Below are positions 43,851 to 55,762 of a stretch of DNA of 64,000 nucleotides, one piece after another. The first letter of the stretch is position 1, and the number at the start of each line of letters is the position of its first letter. The DNA comes from Lentzea jiangxiensis (lineage in GTDB: Bacteria > Actinomycetota > Actinomycetes > Mycobacteriales > Pseudonocardiaceae): NCBI RefSeq assembly GCF_900104175.1, contig NZ_FNIX01000001.1, positions 1,129,975 through 1,193,974 on the forward strand, written 5' to 3'. A program made the position numbers and the translations under genes. The notes beneath the pieces are model-generated. The model did not search any database. It had not been told where the DNA came from and was given only the letters and a program-made list of their open reading frames with translations.

Positions 43851-45176
43851 TTGCCGTCGGTCGATCGCGCCACCCGGACGTCGTGGCTGATCTGGACCAC
43901 CGCCGTACTCGTCTACTTCGCCGCCCTGTTCCACCGGACCACGCTCGGCGTGGCCGGACTGGAGGCGAGCGAACGCTTCGGGCTCGGACCCGCCCAGCTC
44001 GGCGTGTTCACCGTGCTGCAGATCGGCGTCTACGCCCTCATGCAGATCCCCACCGGCCTGCTGGTGGACCGCTACGGGCCGCGCCGCGTGCTCACCGCCG
44101 CCGCCCTGCTCATGGGCACCGGCCAGGTGCTCTTCGCCATCGCGGGCTCCTACCCGCTGGGTCTCGTCGCACGAGCCGTGCTCGGCATGGGCGACGCGAT
44201 GACGTTCATCAGCGTGATCCGCCTCGTCGCCACGCACTTCCCGCCGCGCCAGTACTCGCTCGTCGTCGCGGTCACGGCCGCGATCGGCGGTGTCGGCAAC
44301 CTCGTCGCCACCGTGCCGCTGACGCTGCTGCTCGGCTCGATCGGCTGGACGTGGGCGTTCCTCATCGCGGGCGGCATCACCGCGCTCTACTCCGTCGTGG
44401 CGTTCCTGCGGGTGCGCGACGTGCCCGCCGGGTTCGTCGCACCGATGCCCGAACCCGTGCCGTTGCGCAAGATCTGGCCGAAGGTGCGGCAGGCGTGGAG
44501 CGTGCCCGGTACCCGGCTCGGGTTCTGGGCGCACTTCAGCACCATGTCGACGCCGGCCGTCATCGGCCTGCTGTGGGGCTACCCGTACCTCGTGCAGGCG
44601 CAGGGCATGTCCCCGAAGGCGGCGTCGTCCACGCTGGGCCTGCTCGTCATCGGCGCGATCGTGGCCAGCCCGGTCATCGGCGGCCTGTTCTCCCGCAACC
44701 CCGAGTGGCGCATGCCGATCTCGGTCGGGTTCCTGGCGTTCGCGCTGACCGGCTGGGCCGTGCTGCTGCTCTGGCCGGGAGGACACGTGCCGGCGCCGGT
44801 CATCGCCGTGGTGTTCCTCGTGCTGACGGTGGGTGGGCCGATCTCGGGTGTGGCGTTCGCCCTCGCCCGTGACTACAACCCGTCGCACCGGCAGTCCACG
44901 GCCAGCGGTCTGGTCAACGTCGGGGGCTTCCTCGCGGTGACGGTCTCGGCGCTGGGCATCGGTGTGGTGCTCGACCTCCTCGAGGGCGTGCTGGCGCCCG
45001 TCACGGCGTTCCGCGTCGCCTTGAGCTTCCTCGTGCTGGTGCTCGTGCTCGGCGGCTGGCGGATGCTCGTCTGGTGGCGTCGCGCGCGGGCCGCCGTGTT
45101 CGAGGCGGAGGAGCGAGGGGAGTGCGTGCCGGTGCAGATCCGGCGTCGCCGTTGGGACGCTCTGCGCGTCGCCTAG
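43851..45176 (+). CDS. MFS transporter
   Basis: A 441-residue MFS permease with 12 predicted helices. The motif-A loop is TGLLVDRYGPRRVLT and helix 4-5 contains RAVLGMGDAMTFISVIRL. The general plan resembles nitrate/sugar-phosphate/metabolite transporters; no substrate is clear. TTG 43851 is chosen for GGGGAGAG seven bases before. The end of its frame runs close to truB (11 bases between). The 133 bases before it are AT-richer and may contain its promoter. Confidence 0.85.
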   Translation: MPSVDRATRTSWLIWTTAVLVYFAALFHRTTLGVAGLEASERFGLGPAQLGVFTVLQIGVYALMQIPTGLLVDRYGPRRVLTAAALLMGTGQVLFAIAGSYPLGLVARAVLGMGDAMTFISVIRLVATHFPPRQYSLVVAVTAAIGGVGNLVATVPLTLLLGSIGWTWAFLIAGGITALYSVVAFLRVRDVPAGFVAPMPEPVPLRKIWPKVRQAWSVPGTRLGFWAHFSTMSTPAVIGLLWGYPYLVQAQGMSPKAASSTLGLLVIGAIVASPVIGGLFSRNPEWRMPISVGFLAFALTGWAVLLLWPGGHVPAPVIAVVFLVLTVGGPISGVAFALARDYNPSHRQSTASGLVNVGGFLAVTVSALGIGVVLDLLEGVLAPVTAFRVALSFLVLVLVLGGWRMLVWWRRARAAVFEAEERGECVPVQIRRRRWDALRVA

Positions 45177-45187
45177 GATTTCCCGCC

Positions 45188-46075
45188 GTGAAACCCTCTG
45201 TTGCACCGGGCCTGGTCGTCGTCGACAAGCCGGACGGCATGACCTCGCACGACGTGGTGGCGCGTGTGCGCAGGATCCTCGGCACCCGCAAGGTCGGGCA
45301 CGCCGGAACCCTCGACCCGATGGCGACCGGCGTGCTCGTGCTCGGCATCGAGCGCGCGACGAAGCTCCTCGGGCACCTCGCGCTCGACAGCAAGGCCTAC
45401 CTCGCGACCATCGTGCTCGGCGCGTCCACCACCACGGACGACGCCGAGGGCGAGGTCCTGTCCACAGTGGACGCCTCAGGGGTGGCCGACGACGCGGTCG
45501 CCGCCGAGGTGGCGAAGCTGACCGGCCCGATCCAGCAGGTGCCGTCCGCCGTGTCCGCGGTGAAGATCGACGGCAAGCGTGCCTACGCCCGCGTCCGCGC
45601 CGGCGAACAGGTCGAGATCCCCGCACGCCCCGTGACCGTGCACCGGTTCGACGTGCTGTTCTCGCGCCGTGAGGACAAGCAGGTGCTGCTCGACGTGATG
45701 GTCGAGTGCTCCTCCGGCACCTACGTGCGCGCGTTGGCCCGTGACCTCGGTGCCGCCCTGGGCGTCGGCGGGCACCTGGGGGCGTTGCGGCGCACGAGGG
45801 TGGGGCCGTTCGACCTGCGCGTGGCCCGGACGCTGGAGCAGCTGGAGGAGACCCCCGGCCTGTCGCTGGACCTCGACGCCGCCGTGGCGACGGCGTTCCC
45901 GCGCCGGGAGATCGATCCCGGCGAGGCTTCGGCCCTGTCGCACGGGCAGCGGTTGCGCGCCGGTGGGATCGATGGGACTTATGGGGTGTTCGGGCCTGAT
46001 GGGCACGTCATCGCGTTGGCGAAGGACGAGGGCACGGCCTGCAAACCCGTGGTGGTGCTGAGCCCCGCCGGCTGA
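45188..46075 (+). CDS. truB: tRNA pseudouridine55 synthase
   Basis: A 295-residue TruB, which makes pseudouridine 55 in the T loop of nearly all tRNAs. Its N-terminus VVDKPDGMTSHDVVARVRR and the catalytic Asp motif in KVGHAGTLDPMATGVL are standard, as is the QVPSAVSAVKIDGKRAYARVR segment. The C-terminal PUA-like region is present. GTG 45188 gives the family length. The palindrome GTCCACAGTGGAC lies within the gene at 45460. ribF follows 72 bases later. Confidence 0.95.
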   Translation: MKPSVAPGLVVVDKPDGMTSHDVVARVRRILGTRKVGHAGTLDPMATGVLVLGIERATKLLGHLALDSKAYLATIVLGASTTTDDAEGEVLSTVDASGVADDAVAAEVAKLTGPIQQVPSAVSAVKIDGKRAYARVRAGEQVEIPARPVTVHRFDVLFSRREDKQVLLDVMVECSSGTYVRALARDLGAALGVGGHLGALRRTRVGPFDLRVARTLEQLEETPGLSLDLDAAVATAFPRREIDPGEASALSHGQRLRAGGIDGTYGVFGPDGHVIALAKDEGTACKPVVVLSPAG

Positions 46076-46147
46076 GCCGCGCCCGGGTCCGGCCCGGTCG
46101 CGAGGCGGTCGGACGCCGGGCTCGGCGGGCGTCGTAGGCTGATCGGC

Positions 46148-47080
46148 GTGCAACGCTGGCGCGGACTAGACCACCTCCCCGGCGGCTGGGGCCGCTGCGT
46201 GGTGACCATCGGCGTGTTCGACGGTGTCCACAAAGGCCACCAAGCCCTCATCGGCAGGGCCGTCGAGCTCGCACGGCAGCGCGGTCTGCCCGGCGTGCTG
46301 ATGACGTTCGACCCGCACCCCTCCGAGGTGGTGCGGCCCGGCAGCCACCCCGCGCAGCTCACCACGCTGCGGCGGCGGGCCGAGCTGGTCGAGGCGCTCG
46401 GGATCGACCACTTCGTCGTGGTGCCGTTCACCCTGGAGACCAGCCGGATGCCCGCGGACCAGTTCGTGCACGAGGTGCTGGTCGAGAAGTTGCACGCGGC
46501 GGCGGTCGTGGTGGGGGAGAACTTCACCTTCGGGCACAAAGCCGCGGGTAACGTCGCTTTGCTGCGCCAGCTCGGGCAGCGGTTCGGATTCGTGACCGAG
46601 GGGGCTGATCTGGTGTCCGCTGACGACCTCACCTACTCGTCGACCTACATCCGCGCGTGCATCGACGCCGGAGACGTGAAAGCGGCGGCCGAGGCGCTGG
46701 GCAAGCCGCACCGGCTGGAGGGGATCGTCGTCAAGGGCGACGGGCGGGGCAAGGACCTCGGGTTCCCGACCGCGAACCTGTCGACGCCGAAGTTCGCCGC
46801 CGTGCCCGCGGACGGCATCTACGCGTGCTGGTTCACCGACGCCAAGGGCAAGACGCTCAAGGCCGCGGTGAGCGTCGGCACCAACCCCACGTTCTCCGGG
46901 CGGGAGCGGCGGGTCGAGGCGTTCGTGCTCGACGTGGACGAGGACTACTACGGCCAGCGCGTGGCCGTGGACTTCGTCGAACGGCTGCGCGGGATGGAGA
47001 AGTACGACTCCGTCGAGGCCCTGCTCGAGCAGATGCACAGGGACGTGGACCGGACGAGGGAACTGCTGGCGGGGTCGTGA
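46148..47080 (+). CDS. ribF: Bifunctional riboflavin kinase/FAD synthetase
   Basis: A 310-residue RibF, which phosphorylates riboflavin to FMN and adenylates it to FAD. The N-terminal nucleotidyltransferase domain has GVFDGVHKGHQ and GENFTFGHKAAG; the C-terminal kinase domain has GDGRGKDLGFPTANL and the VSVGTNPTFSG motif. The length is normal. GTG 46148 is the start. It sits in its standard place between truB and rpsO. Confidence 0.95.
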   Translation: MQRWRGLDHLPGGWGRCVVTIGVFDGVHKGHQALIGRAVELARQRGLPGVLMTFDPHPSEVVRPGSHPAQLTTLRRRAELVEALGIDHFVVVPFTLETSRMPADQFVHEVLVEKLHAAAVVVGENFTFGHKAAGNVALLRQLGQRFGFVTEGADLVSADDLTYSSTYIRACIDAGDVKAAAEALGKPHRLEGIVVKGDGRGKDLGFPTANLSTPKFAAVPADGIYACWFTDAKGKTLKAAVSVGTNPTFSGRERRVEAFVLDVDEDYYGQRVAVDFVERLRGMEKYDSVEALLEQMHRDVDRTRELLAGS

Positions 47081-47164
47081 CCGTCAGATCAGGCGAAATG
47101 GGCATCTGAGGGCCGTTGTGCTGGCAGGATGCGCTCAGAAGTGCGGGCTACGGGAGAGGCCAAC

Positions 47165-47644
47165 GTGGAGGACCACAAGATCGTTCAGCGCAACCTCGCC
47201 CTGCAGCGGGAGTGGTACGGGGAGCCCCTGGGCGACCGAGTGCGCCGGTTGGTCGTGGCCTTCAACGTCTCCCAGGCCCAGCTCGCGGACGTCCTGGGCA
47301 TCAGCGCGCCCATGCTCAGCCAGGTGATGAGCGGTCGCCGCGCCAAGATCGGCAACCCGGCCGTGCTCGCTCGGATGATCATGCTGGAGCGCAAGGTCCT
47401 CACGCCGGACGTGGCGACCGGGGCGCCGGAGGCGTTGCAGCGCGCGCTCGACGACGTGCGCGAGTCCAAGCCGACCGTTTCCCGCGACTCGTTGCCGGTC
47501 AACGGTGACGAGAGCGTCGCGTACCCCGTGTTGCGCCGCGTCGCCGACCGCACCGAGCTCCAGCAGGCCGCCGACCTGCTCTCCGACGACTTCCCCGCCA
47601 TCGCCGACCTGTTCCGCCGGGTCATCCGGGCCGCCGGCAGGTGA
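47165..47644 (+). CDS. XRE-type helix-turn-helix regulator
   Basis: A 159-residue protein with an HTH at about residues 30-55 (VSQAQLADVLGISAPMLSQ, then VMSGRRAKIG). The C-terminal part is helical and charged. A similar regulator often lies just ahead of rpsO in actinobacteria; target genes are not known to me. GTG 47165 follows GGGAGAGG; ATG 47129 would add 12 residues. Its stop overlaps the ligase-like gene by four bases, so the two are coupled. Confidence 0.82.
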   Translation: MEDHKIVQRNLALQREWYGEPLGDRVRRLVVAFNVSQAQLADVLGISAPMLSQVMSGRRAKIGNPAVLARMIMLERKVLTPDVATGAPEALQRALDDVRESKPTVSRDSLPVNGDESVAYPVLRRVADRTELQQAADLLSDDFPAIADLFRRVIRAAGR

Positions 47645-48087
47645 AGTTCTTCACCGCCCTCTACCCGCCGCCGAACGTGGTCTCCGAGCTCGAGGCCGTG
47701 CTGGACCGCGGTCTCGACCTGGAGTGGACGAAGCCGGAGAAGTGGCACATCACGTTGTGCTTCCACGGTGAAACCGCAGATGAGGAGCGCTTCCGGGCGC
47801 TCGAGGGGCACGAAGCGCCGCGGCTGAGGCTCCGGAACTTCGGCGACTTCCGCGGGAAAGTCCTGTGGGCGGGAATCGAGGGCGACCTAAATGAGTTGGC
47901 AAGAGCAGCGGGCGCGGACGACACTTGGTCAGCGCACCTGACGGTCGCGTACGGCTACAAGGGCCAGGCGATGCCGGAGTTCCTGAGCAGTCCGTGGCAG
48001 CCGTCGGAAGCAGTGCTCGTGAGCAGCGCGGACGGCGTCTACACACCCGTGGACCGGGTGGGGTTGCGCACGTCAGCGCGCCGCTGA
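47641..48087 (+). CDS. 2'-5' RNA ligase-like (2H phosphoesterase) protein
   Basis: A 148-residue 2H phosphoesterase with both HxT/S motifs: HITLCF at about residues 36-41 and HLTVAY at about 100-105. Members cleave or join 2'-5' phosphodiester bonds or act on cyclic phosphates; the physiological substrate in bacteria is unknown. At 148 residues it is shorter than most (about 180). GTG 47641 overlaps the regulator stop. It lies before the rpsO leader. Confidence 0.85.
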   Translation: MKFFTALYPPPNVVSELEAVLDRGLDLEWTKPEKWHITLCFHGETADEERFRALEGHEAPRLRLRNFGDFRGKVLWAGIEGDLNELARAAGADDTWSAHLTVAYGYKGQAMPEFLSSPWQPSEAVLVSSADGVYTPVDRVGLRTSARR

Positions 48088-48214
48088 GCGGTTTGCCTGA
48101 TAGCCTTCGCAGTTGGGTCTGGCTGCGGTCCGTGGCGGCCAGTACCGGCTACCCCGGCCAGCAACTCGGCGGGCGTGGGGCCGCACGGACCTGAACAAGT
48201 AGGAGAAGTACCTA
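48088..48214 (+). promoter_or_regulatory. rpsO promoter and leader
   Basis: A TTGCCT element near 48094 may start transcription, and GGAGAAG before the GTG is the ribosome binding site. The leader can pair in several ways, for example GGCCAGTACCGGCTA with the nearby CCCCGGCC run. Bacterial rpsO leaders often bind S15 for self-control; that this one does is inference. Confidence 0.4.
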
Positions 48215-48484
48215 GTGGCACTGTCCACGGAACAGAAGAAGTCCATCCTCGGTGAGTACGGTCTGCACGACTCGGACACGGGCTCGACCGAGGCGCAGGT
48301 CGCTCTGCTGAGCAAGCGCATCGCCGACCTCACCGAGCACCTCAAGCAGCACAAGCACGACCACCACTCCCGCCGTGGTCTCCTGCTGATGGTCGGCCGT
48401 CGCCGCCGTCTGCTGAACTACCTGACCAAGGTGGACATCAACCGCTACCGCGCGCTGATCCAGCGCCTCGGTCTGCGCAGGTGA
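48215..48484 (+). CDS. rpsO: 30S ribosomal protein S15
   Basis: An 89-residue S15 that binds the 16S rRNA three-way junction and nucleates the platform. The sequence is standard throughout, including [31 protein letters not shown] and [13 protein letters not shown] 48215 is preceded by GGAGAAG. It is followed by a perfect palindromic terminator, so it is probably expressed apart from pnp with some read-through. Confidence 0.97.
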   Translation: MALSTEQKKSILGEYGLHDSDTGSTEAQVALLSKRIADLTEHLKQHKHDHHSRRGLLLMVGRRRRLLNYLTKVDINRYRALIQRLGLRR

Positions 48485-48488
48485 TTCA

Positions 48489-48528
48489 CGCGGAGGGGGA
48501 GTGACCGGCCGGTCACTCCCCCTCCGCG
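48489..48528 (+). terminator. Palindromic terminator after rpsO
   Basis: CGCGGAGGGGGAGTGACCGG is followed by its exact complement, giving a 20-base perfect palindrome without a loop in DNA. It begins four bases after the rpsO stop and has no T-tract. It could act in both directions. Confidence 0.8.
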
Positions 48529-48716
48529 CACAACCGGGTGTATACAGATCCCTGGTTGCAAAGAGGAAGAAAAACAGGACCCGCATCGCGCGCAGCAGTT
48601 TCCGCGCCGGTCCTCGGTAGTGGTCCCCTGGTGGAAACGCCCCAGAGGACTTCGATCGAAGACCGGCCTCGTCAGAACGCGTGAGCGGTGTCCAAAAGAC
48701 GAGGAGCAACAAGTAA
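48529..48716 (+). promoter_or_regulatory. pnp promoter and structured leader
   Basis: A TATACA element at about 48541 could be the -10 box. Downstream, AGGACC and GGTCCT close a large stem over about 45 bases, with GCGC-rich pairs inside. Such stems in pnp leaders are processed by RNase III and bound by PNPase in E. coli; here that control is inferred. GACGAGGAGC precedes the ATG. Confidence 0.45.
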
Positions 48717-50953
48717 ATGACGGACATCGAGGTCCACGAGGCGACTGCCGTTATTGACAACGGCACGTTCGGCTCGCGCACCATCCGCTTCGAGACCGGG
48801 CGCCTCGCGCGCCAGGCCGCCGGCAGCGTGGTGGCGTACCTGGACGACGACACGATGCTTCTGAGCGCCACGACGGCGTCGAAGCACCCCAAGGAGCACT
48901 TCGACTTCTTCCCCCTCACGGTGGACGTCGAGGAGCGCATGTACGCCGCGGGCCGCATCCCCGGCTCGTTCTTCCGGCGTGAGGGCCGTCCGAGCACGGA
49001 CGCCATCCTCACCTGCCGCCTGATCGACCGTCCGCTGCGCCCGTCCTTCGTGGACGGTCTGCGCAACGAGATCCAGGTCGTCATCACCGTGATGAGCCTG
49101 AACCCGAAGGACCTGTACGACGTCGTGGCGATCAACGCCGCGTCCGCGTCGACGCAGCTCGCGGGCCTGCCGTTCTCCGGCCCGATCGGTGGCGTCCGCG
49201 TCGCCCTGATCGAGGGCCAGTGGGTGGCGTTCCCGACCCACGAGCAGCTCGAGAAGGCCGTGTTCGACATGGTCGTCGCGGGTCGCGTGGTCGAGTCCGG
49301 CGACGTCGCGATCATGATGGTCGAGGCCGAGGCCTCCGAGAACGTGATCGACCTGATCGGCGAGGGCGCCACCGCCCCCACCGAGGAGGTCGTGGCCGCG
49401 GGCCTCGAGGCCTCCAAGCCGTTCATCAAGGTCCTCTGCGAGGCCCAGGCGCAGCTCGCCCAGGTCGCCGCGAAGGCCACCGGTGAGTTCCCGACGTACC
49501 CGGCCTACCAGCCGGACGCGTTCGAGGCCGTCGAGTCCGCCGCTTCCGGTGAGCTCGCCCAGGCGCTGACCATCGCGGGCAAGCAGGAGCGCGAGACCAC
49601 GCTCGACGAGATCAAGGCGGCGACGCTCGAGAAGCTCGCCGAGCAGTTCGAGGGTCGCGAGAAGGAGGTCGGCGCCGCGTTCCGCTCGCTGACCAAGAAG
49701 CTCGTGCGCCAGCGGATCCTGCGCGACAAGGTCCGCATCGACGGCCGTGGCCTCACGGACATCCGCGACCTCGGTGCCGAGGTGGCCGTGATCCCGAGGA
49801 CGCACGGCTCGGCGCTGTTCGAGCGCGGCGAGACCCAGATCCTGGGTGTCACCACGCTGAACATGCTGCGCATGGAGCAGCAGATCGACTCGCTGTCCCC
49901 CGAGACGCACAAGCGCTACCTGCACCACTACAACTTCCCGCCCTACTCGACCGGTGAGACCGGCCGCGTGGGTTCGCCGAAGCGCCGCGAGATCGGCCAC
50001 GGCGCGCTGGCCGAGCGGGCGATCATGCCCGTGCTGCCCAAGCGCGAGGAGTTCCCCTACGCGATCCGCCAGGTCTCCGAGGCGCTGAGCTCCAACGGCT
50101 CGACCTCGATGGGCTCGGTCTGCGCGTCGACGCTGTCGCTGCTCAACGCGGGTGTCCCGCTGAAGGCGCCGGTCTCCGGCATCGCGATGGGTCTCGTCTC
50201 CGACGAGGTCGACGGCGAGACCCGCTACGTGGCGCTGACCGACATCCTCGGTGCCGAGGACGCGTTCGGCGACATGGACTTCAAGGTGGCGGGCACCAAG
50301 GAGTTCGTGACGGCTCTCCAGCTCGACACGAAGCTCGACGGCATCCCGTCCGAGGTGCTGGCGGCGGCGCTGGGCCAGGCTCGCGACGCGCGCTACACGA
50401 TCCTCGAGGTCATGGCCGAGGCCATCTCCGACCCGGACGAGATGAGCGCCTTCGCCCCGCGCGTCACGTCGGTCAAGATCCCGACCGACAAGATCGGCGA
50501 GGTCATCGGCCCGAAGGGTAAGATGATCAACTCGATCACCGAGCAGACCGGTGCCGACATCTCCATCGAGGACGACGGCACGATCTACGTCGGTGCGGCG
50601 GACGGCCCCTCGGCCGAGGCCGCGATCGGCATGATCAACGCGATCGCGAACCCGCAGCTGCCGAAGGTCGGCGAGCGCTTCCTCGGCACCGTGGTGAAGA
50701 CGGCCGCGTTCGGCGCGTTCGTCTCGCTGCTGCCCGGCAAGGACGGCCTCGTCCACATCTCGAAGCTGGGCAACGGCAAGCGCATCGCGAAGGTGGAGGA
50801 CGTCGTCAAGATCGGCGACAAGCTCCGCGTCGAGATCGCCGACATCGACCAGCGCGGCAAGATCAGCCTGATCGTGGTGTCCGAGGACGCCGCGAAGCCG
50901 GCTGAGGCCCCCGCTGCCGCCGAGGACGCTGCTGCTGAGGCGGCTCCCGCGCA

Positions 50954-50957
<4 letters not shown>
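48717..50957 (+). CDS. pnp: Polyribonucleotide nucleotidyltransferase (PNPase/GPSI)
   Basis: A 746-residue PNPase, a phosphorolytic 3'-5' exoribonuclease that also adds tails in actinobacteria. It contains two RNase PH domains (the first with [22 protein letters not shown]; the second with the [14 protein letters not shown] and [12 protein letters not shown] motifs), the helical linker, a KH domain ([20 protein letters not shown]) and an S1 domain ([21 protein letters not shown]). An Ala/Glu/Pro tail ends it. The GTG of the peptidase gene overlaps its stop. Confidence 0.97.
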
Positions 50958-53525
<2,568 letters not shown>

Positions 53526-53560
53526 ACGAAGCCCCGGGCCTGTCGGTCCGGGGCTTTCGT
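53526..53560 (+). terminator. Terminator after the dapB unit
   Basis: GAAGCCCCGG and CCGGGGCTTTC form a stem with one bulge around a ten-base loop, followed by a short T-run. The 230 bases from here to 53791 hold no gene I can support. Confidence 0.8.
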
Positions 53561-53791
53561 GCTGTGGCGGGCCTTGCGGGTGCGAGGTGTCTTCCGCGGG
53601 CTTCGAGCAGATCGGGGACGGGGCCGAGACGGTGGTCGCGGGCGCGTCGACGCTGGGGAGCCGCCGACGCTCCGACCTCAGACGCGGAGGCGGTCCAGCC
53701 GCACGCCTGATCTTGCCCGTGGCGCTGAGTACGGTGAAACGCAGGCGTTCCCGATCAGGGGGACACCTGCGCCAGCGCGACGGCGGGGCGG

Positions 53792-53928
53792 ATGGGACCG
53801 GACTGGTACTGCGACGAGGTCATCCCGAGCCTGGTCGACGTCGAGGTCTCGCCCGCACCGCGAACGCCCTCGCTTTCCGGCCGCCGCGGCCGGGTTTCGG
53901 CGTCGCCCGGTTCGTGCGGCGCCGCTGA
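53792..53928 (+). pseudogene. Frameshifted HIT-family hydrolase fragment
   Basis: From ATG 53792 the frame reads like the start of a HIT protein (PDWYCDEVIPSLVDVEV). After about 53850 the similarity continues in another frame (NALAFRPPRPGFGVA) up to a stop at 53928. The order and spacing match the N-terminus of actinobacterial HIT hydrolases before the VIVVPKRH segment, which is gone, as is the catalytic His triad. So this is a decayed gene with a frameshift and a lost 3' end. Confidence 0.7.
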
Positions 53929-53929
53929 G

Positions 53930-55135
53930 CTATCCCCGGACGACCGCGGCGATCAGCTCCGCCGCCAGGTCGCCCTTCTGCACGACCAGCACGTCCTCCA
54001 GGTCGAGCCAGCCGGCCATCAGCCGCAGCTCCGCGGCCAGCTCGGCCGCCACCCGAGGCCGGTCCACCCCTTCCTCGGCCCAGGCCGACTGCACCCGCAG
54101 CACCCCCGCCGCCCGGTCGGCCTTGATGTCCACGCGGCCCACCAGGTCCCCGTCGAGCAGGAACGGGAACACGTAGTACCCGTGCACGCGCTTGGGCTCC
54201 GGCACGTAGATCTCGATGCGGTACCGGAAGCCCCAGATGCGCTCCGTCCTGGCCCGCTCCCAGATCAGCGGGTCGAACGGGCACAGCAGCGCGCGGCCGG
54301 TGACCCGGCGGGGCGTGGAGGCGTCGCGGTGCCGGTAGCCCGCGGCACGCCAGCCGTCGACGGCCACGGGTTCGAGGACGCCCTCCTCGACCAGGGACGC
54401 CACGGCGGCCCGCGAGTGGCGGGGGTCCAGGCGGTAGTAGTCGCGCAGGTCGGGTTCGGTGGCCACGCCCAGCGCGACGGCGGAGCGCTGGACCAGTTCG
54501 CGGGCGCCCTCCTCGGGCGTGTACCTCCGCTCCAGGACGTCGGCCGGGATCACGCGCTCGGTCAGGTCGTACAGGCGCTCGAACGAGCGGCGGGTGCCGG
54601 TGGTCAGGACGCCGACCCCGAAGAGGACCTCGCAGACGCGCTTGACCTCGGACCAGTCCCACCACGGGCCCTTCGCGCGGCCGGAGTCGCCCATCAGGGC
54701 CTTCTCCAGGGCGCCGGCGCCGATCGGGCCGAGTTCCTTCACGGCGGCGAGCACGTCGTCGACCAGTTGCGGCGAGCGTTCGAGGATCGTCCGGTAGTTC
54801 TGCCACCAGCCGCGCTTCTTGGCCCCCGAGTGGAACAACGGCCAGTCCGCGACCGGCACCAGGGAGGCCTCGTGCGCCCACGTCTCGACCAGCATGCGCG
54901 GCTTGCGGGCCGAGTGCGTCCAGGCGGCCTCGTCGAGCAGCGAAGGCGCGTAGGCGCCCAGGCGGGAGAACAGCGGCATGTAGTGCGCGCGCACGGCCAC
55001 GTTCACCGAGTCGATCTGCAGCAACTGCACTCGGGACAGGACTCGCTGCAGGTGCCTGCGGGTGGCCGCCGACGGCCTCGGGTCGGTGAAACCTTGCGCG
55101 CCCAGCGCGATCCGGCGGGCCACGTCCGCACTCAT
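53930..55135 (-). CDS. YcaQ/AlkX-type DNA glycosylase (HTH_42 family)
   Basis: A 401-residue winged-helix protein of the AlkZ/YcaQ group, which unhooks interstrand crosslinks and removes alkylated bases. The QxD catalytic signature (LLQIDSVNVAVRAHY) is near residue 38. Further family stretches are FSRLGAY, LFHSGAKKRGWW and the C-terminal LLCPFDPLIWERARTERIW and an R(I)EIYVPEPKRVHGYYVFPFL segment. ATG 55135 is the best-fitting start, though the family often starts about there with no strong ribosome binding site. It is divergent from the GNAT gene and convergent with the HIT remnant, one base away. Confidence 0.87.
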   Translation of the reverse strand: MSADVARRIALGAQGFTDPRPSAATRRHLQRVLSRVQLLQIDSVNVAVRAHYMPLFSRLGAYAPSLLDEAAWTHSARKPRMLVETWAHEASLVPVADWPLFHSGAKKRGWWQNYRTILERSPQLVDDVLAAVKELGPIGAGALEKALMGDSGRAKGPWWDWSEVKRVCEVLFGVGVLTTGTRRSFERLYDLTERVIPADVLERRYTPEEGARELVQRSAVALGVATEPDLRDYYRLDPRHSRAAVASLVEEGVLEPVAVDGWRAAGYRHRDASTPRRVTGRALLCPFDPLIWERARTERIWGFRYRIEIYVPEPKRVHGYYVFPFLLDGDLVGRVDIKADRAAGVLRVQSAWAEEGVDRPRVAAELAAELRLMAGWLDLEDVLVVQKGDLAAELIAAVVRG

Positions 55136-55198
55136 CCTCTGCACGAGGGCGATGGTGCCACGCACCCCTGACAATTCCGGCGTCGATAGCATGCGTCC

Positions 55199-55741
55199 AT
55201 GGCCGACGCCGGCGTGCACACCGCCACCGCTGCTGATCTCGCGGAGATCGTCCGCATCCACCGGGAGACCTGGCGGCTCGCCTACGCAGACCTGCTGCCG
55301 TCCGAGGTGCTCGACACGCTCGACACCGACGACGCGTGGTCGAGCGCCATCCAGCTCGGCGCGGTGCTGAAGGCGACCGAGGGGGAGTGGACGGTCGGGT
55401 TCGTCGTGGCGAGCAAGGCGCCCGACGACGAGGTGGCGAAGGCCGACGGGTCGTTGCCGCGGGACGCCGCGACAACGGCGCTCCTGAGCGTCCTCGTGGA
55501 ACCCCGCTGGGGCCGCAGGGGCCACGGCACGCGGCTCGTCGCGGAGGCAGTCAGGCGGCTGGGCGAGACGGGGGCGACCAGGGGCATCGCGTGGGTGCCG
55601 GAGGCCGACAAGGCGTCCAGGAACTTCTACGAGCGACTGGGCTGGACGGGGGACGGCACGGTGCGCACTTTGGACGCTGCCGGGCGTCCGCTGCGCGAGA
55701 TCCGGGTGTCCGGTCCGCTGAGCGTCCGGCTGGGCGACTGA
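55199..55741 (+). CDS. GNAT N-acetyltransferase
   Basis: A 180-residue single GNAT domain. The N-terminal alpha1 region is TAADLAEIVRIHRETWRLAYADLLP, the acetyl-CoA loop is VEPRWGRRGHGTRLVAEA and the end has ASRNFYERLGW. It resembles the general actinobacterial GNAT group; substrate unknown. ATG 55199 lacks a strong ribosome binding site, fitting a leaderless transcript. The next gene starts 21 bases after its stop. Confidence 0.85.
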   Translation: MADAGVHTATAADLAEIVRIHRETWRLAYADLLPSEVLDTLDTDDAWSSAIQLGAVLKATEGEWTVGFVVASKAPDDEVAKADGSLPRDAATTALLSVLVEPRWGRRGHGTRLVAEAVRRLGETGATRGIAWVPEADKASRNFYERLGWTGDGTVRTLDAAGRPLREIRVSGPLSVRLGD

Positions 55742-55762
55742 CATCTGTGTAACCTCGGCACG

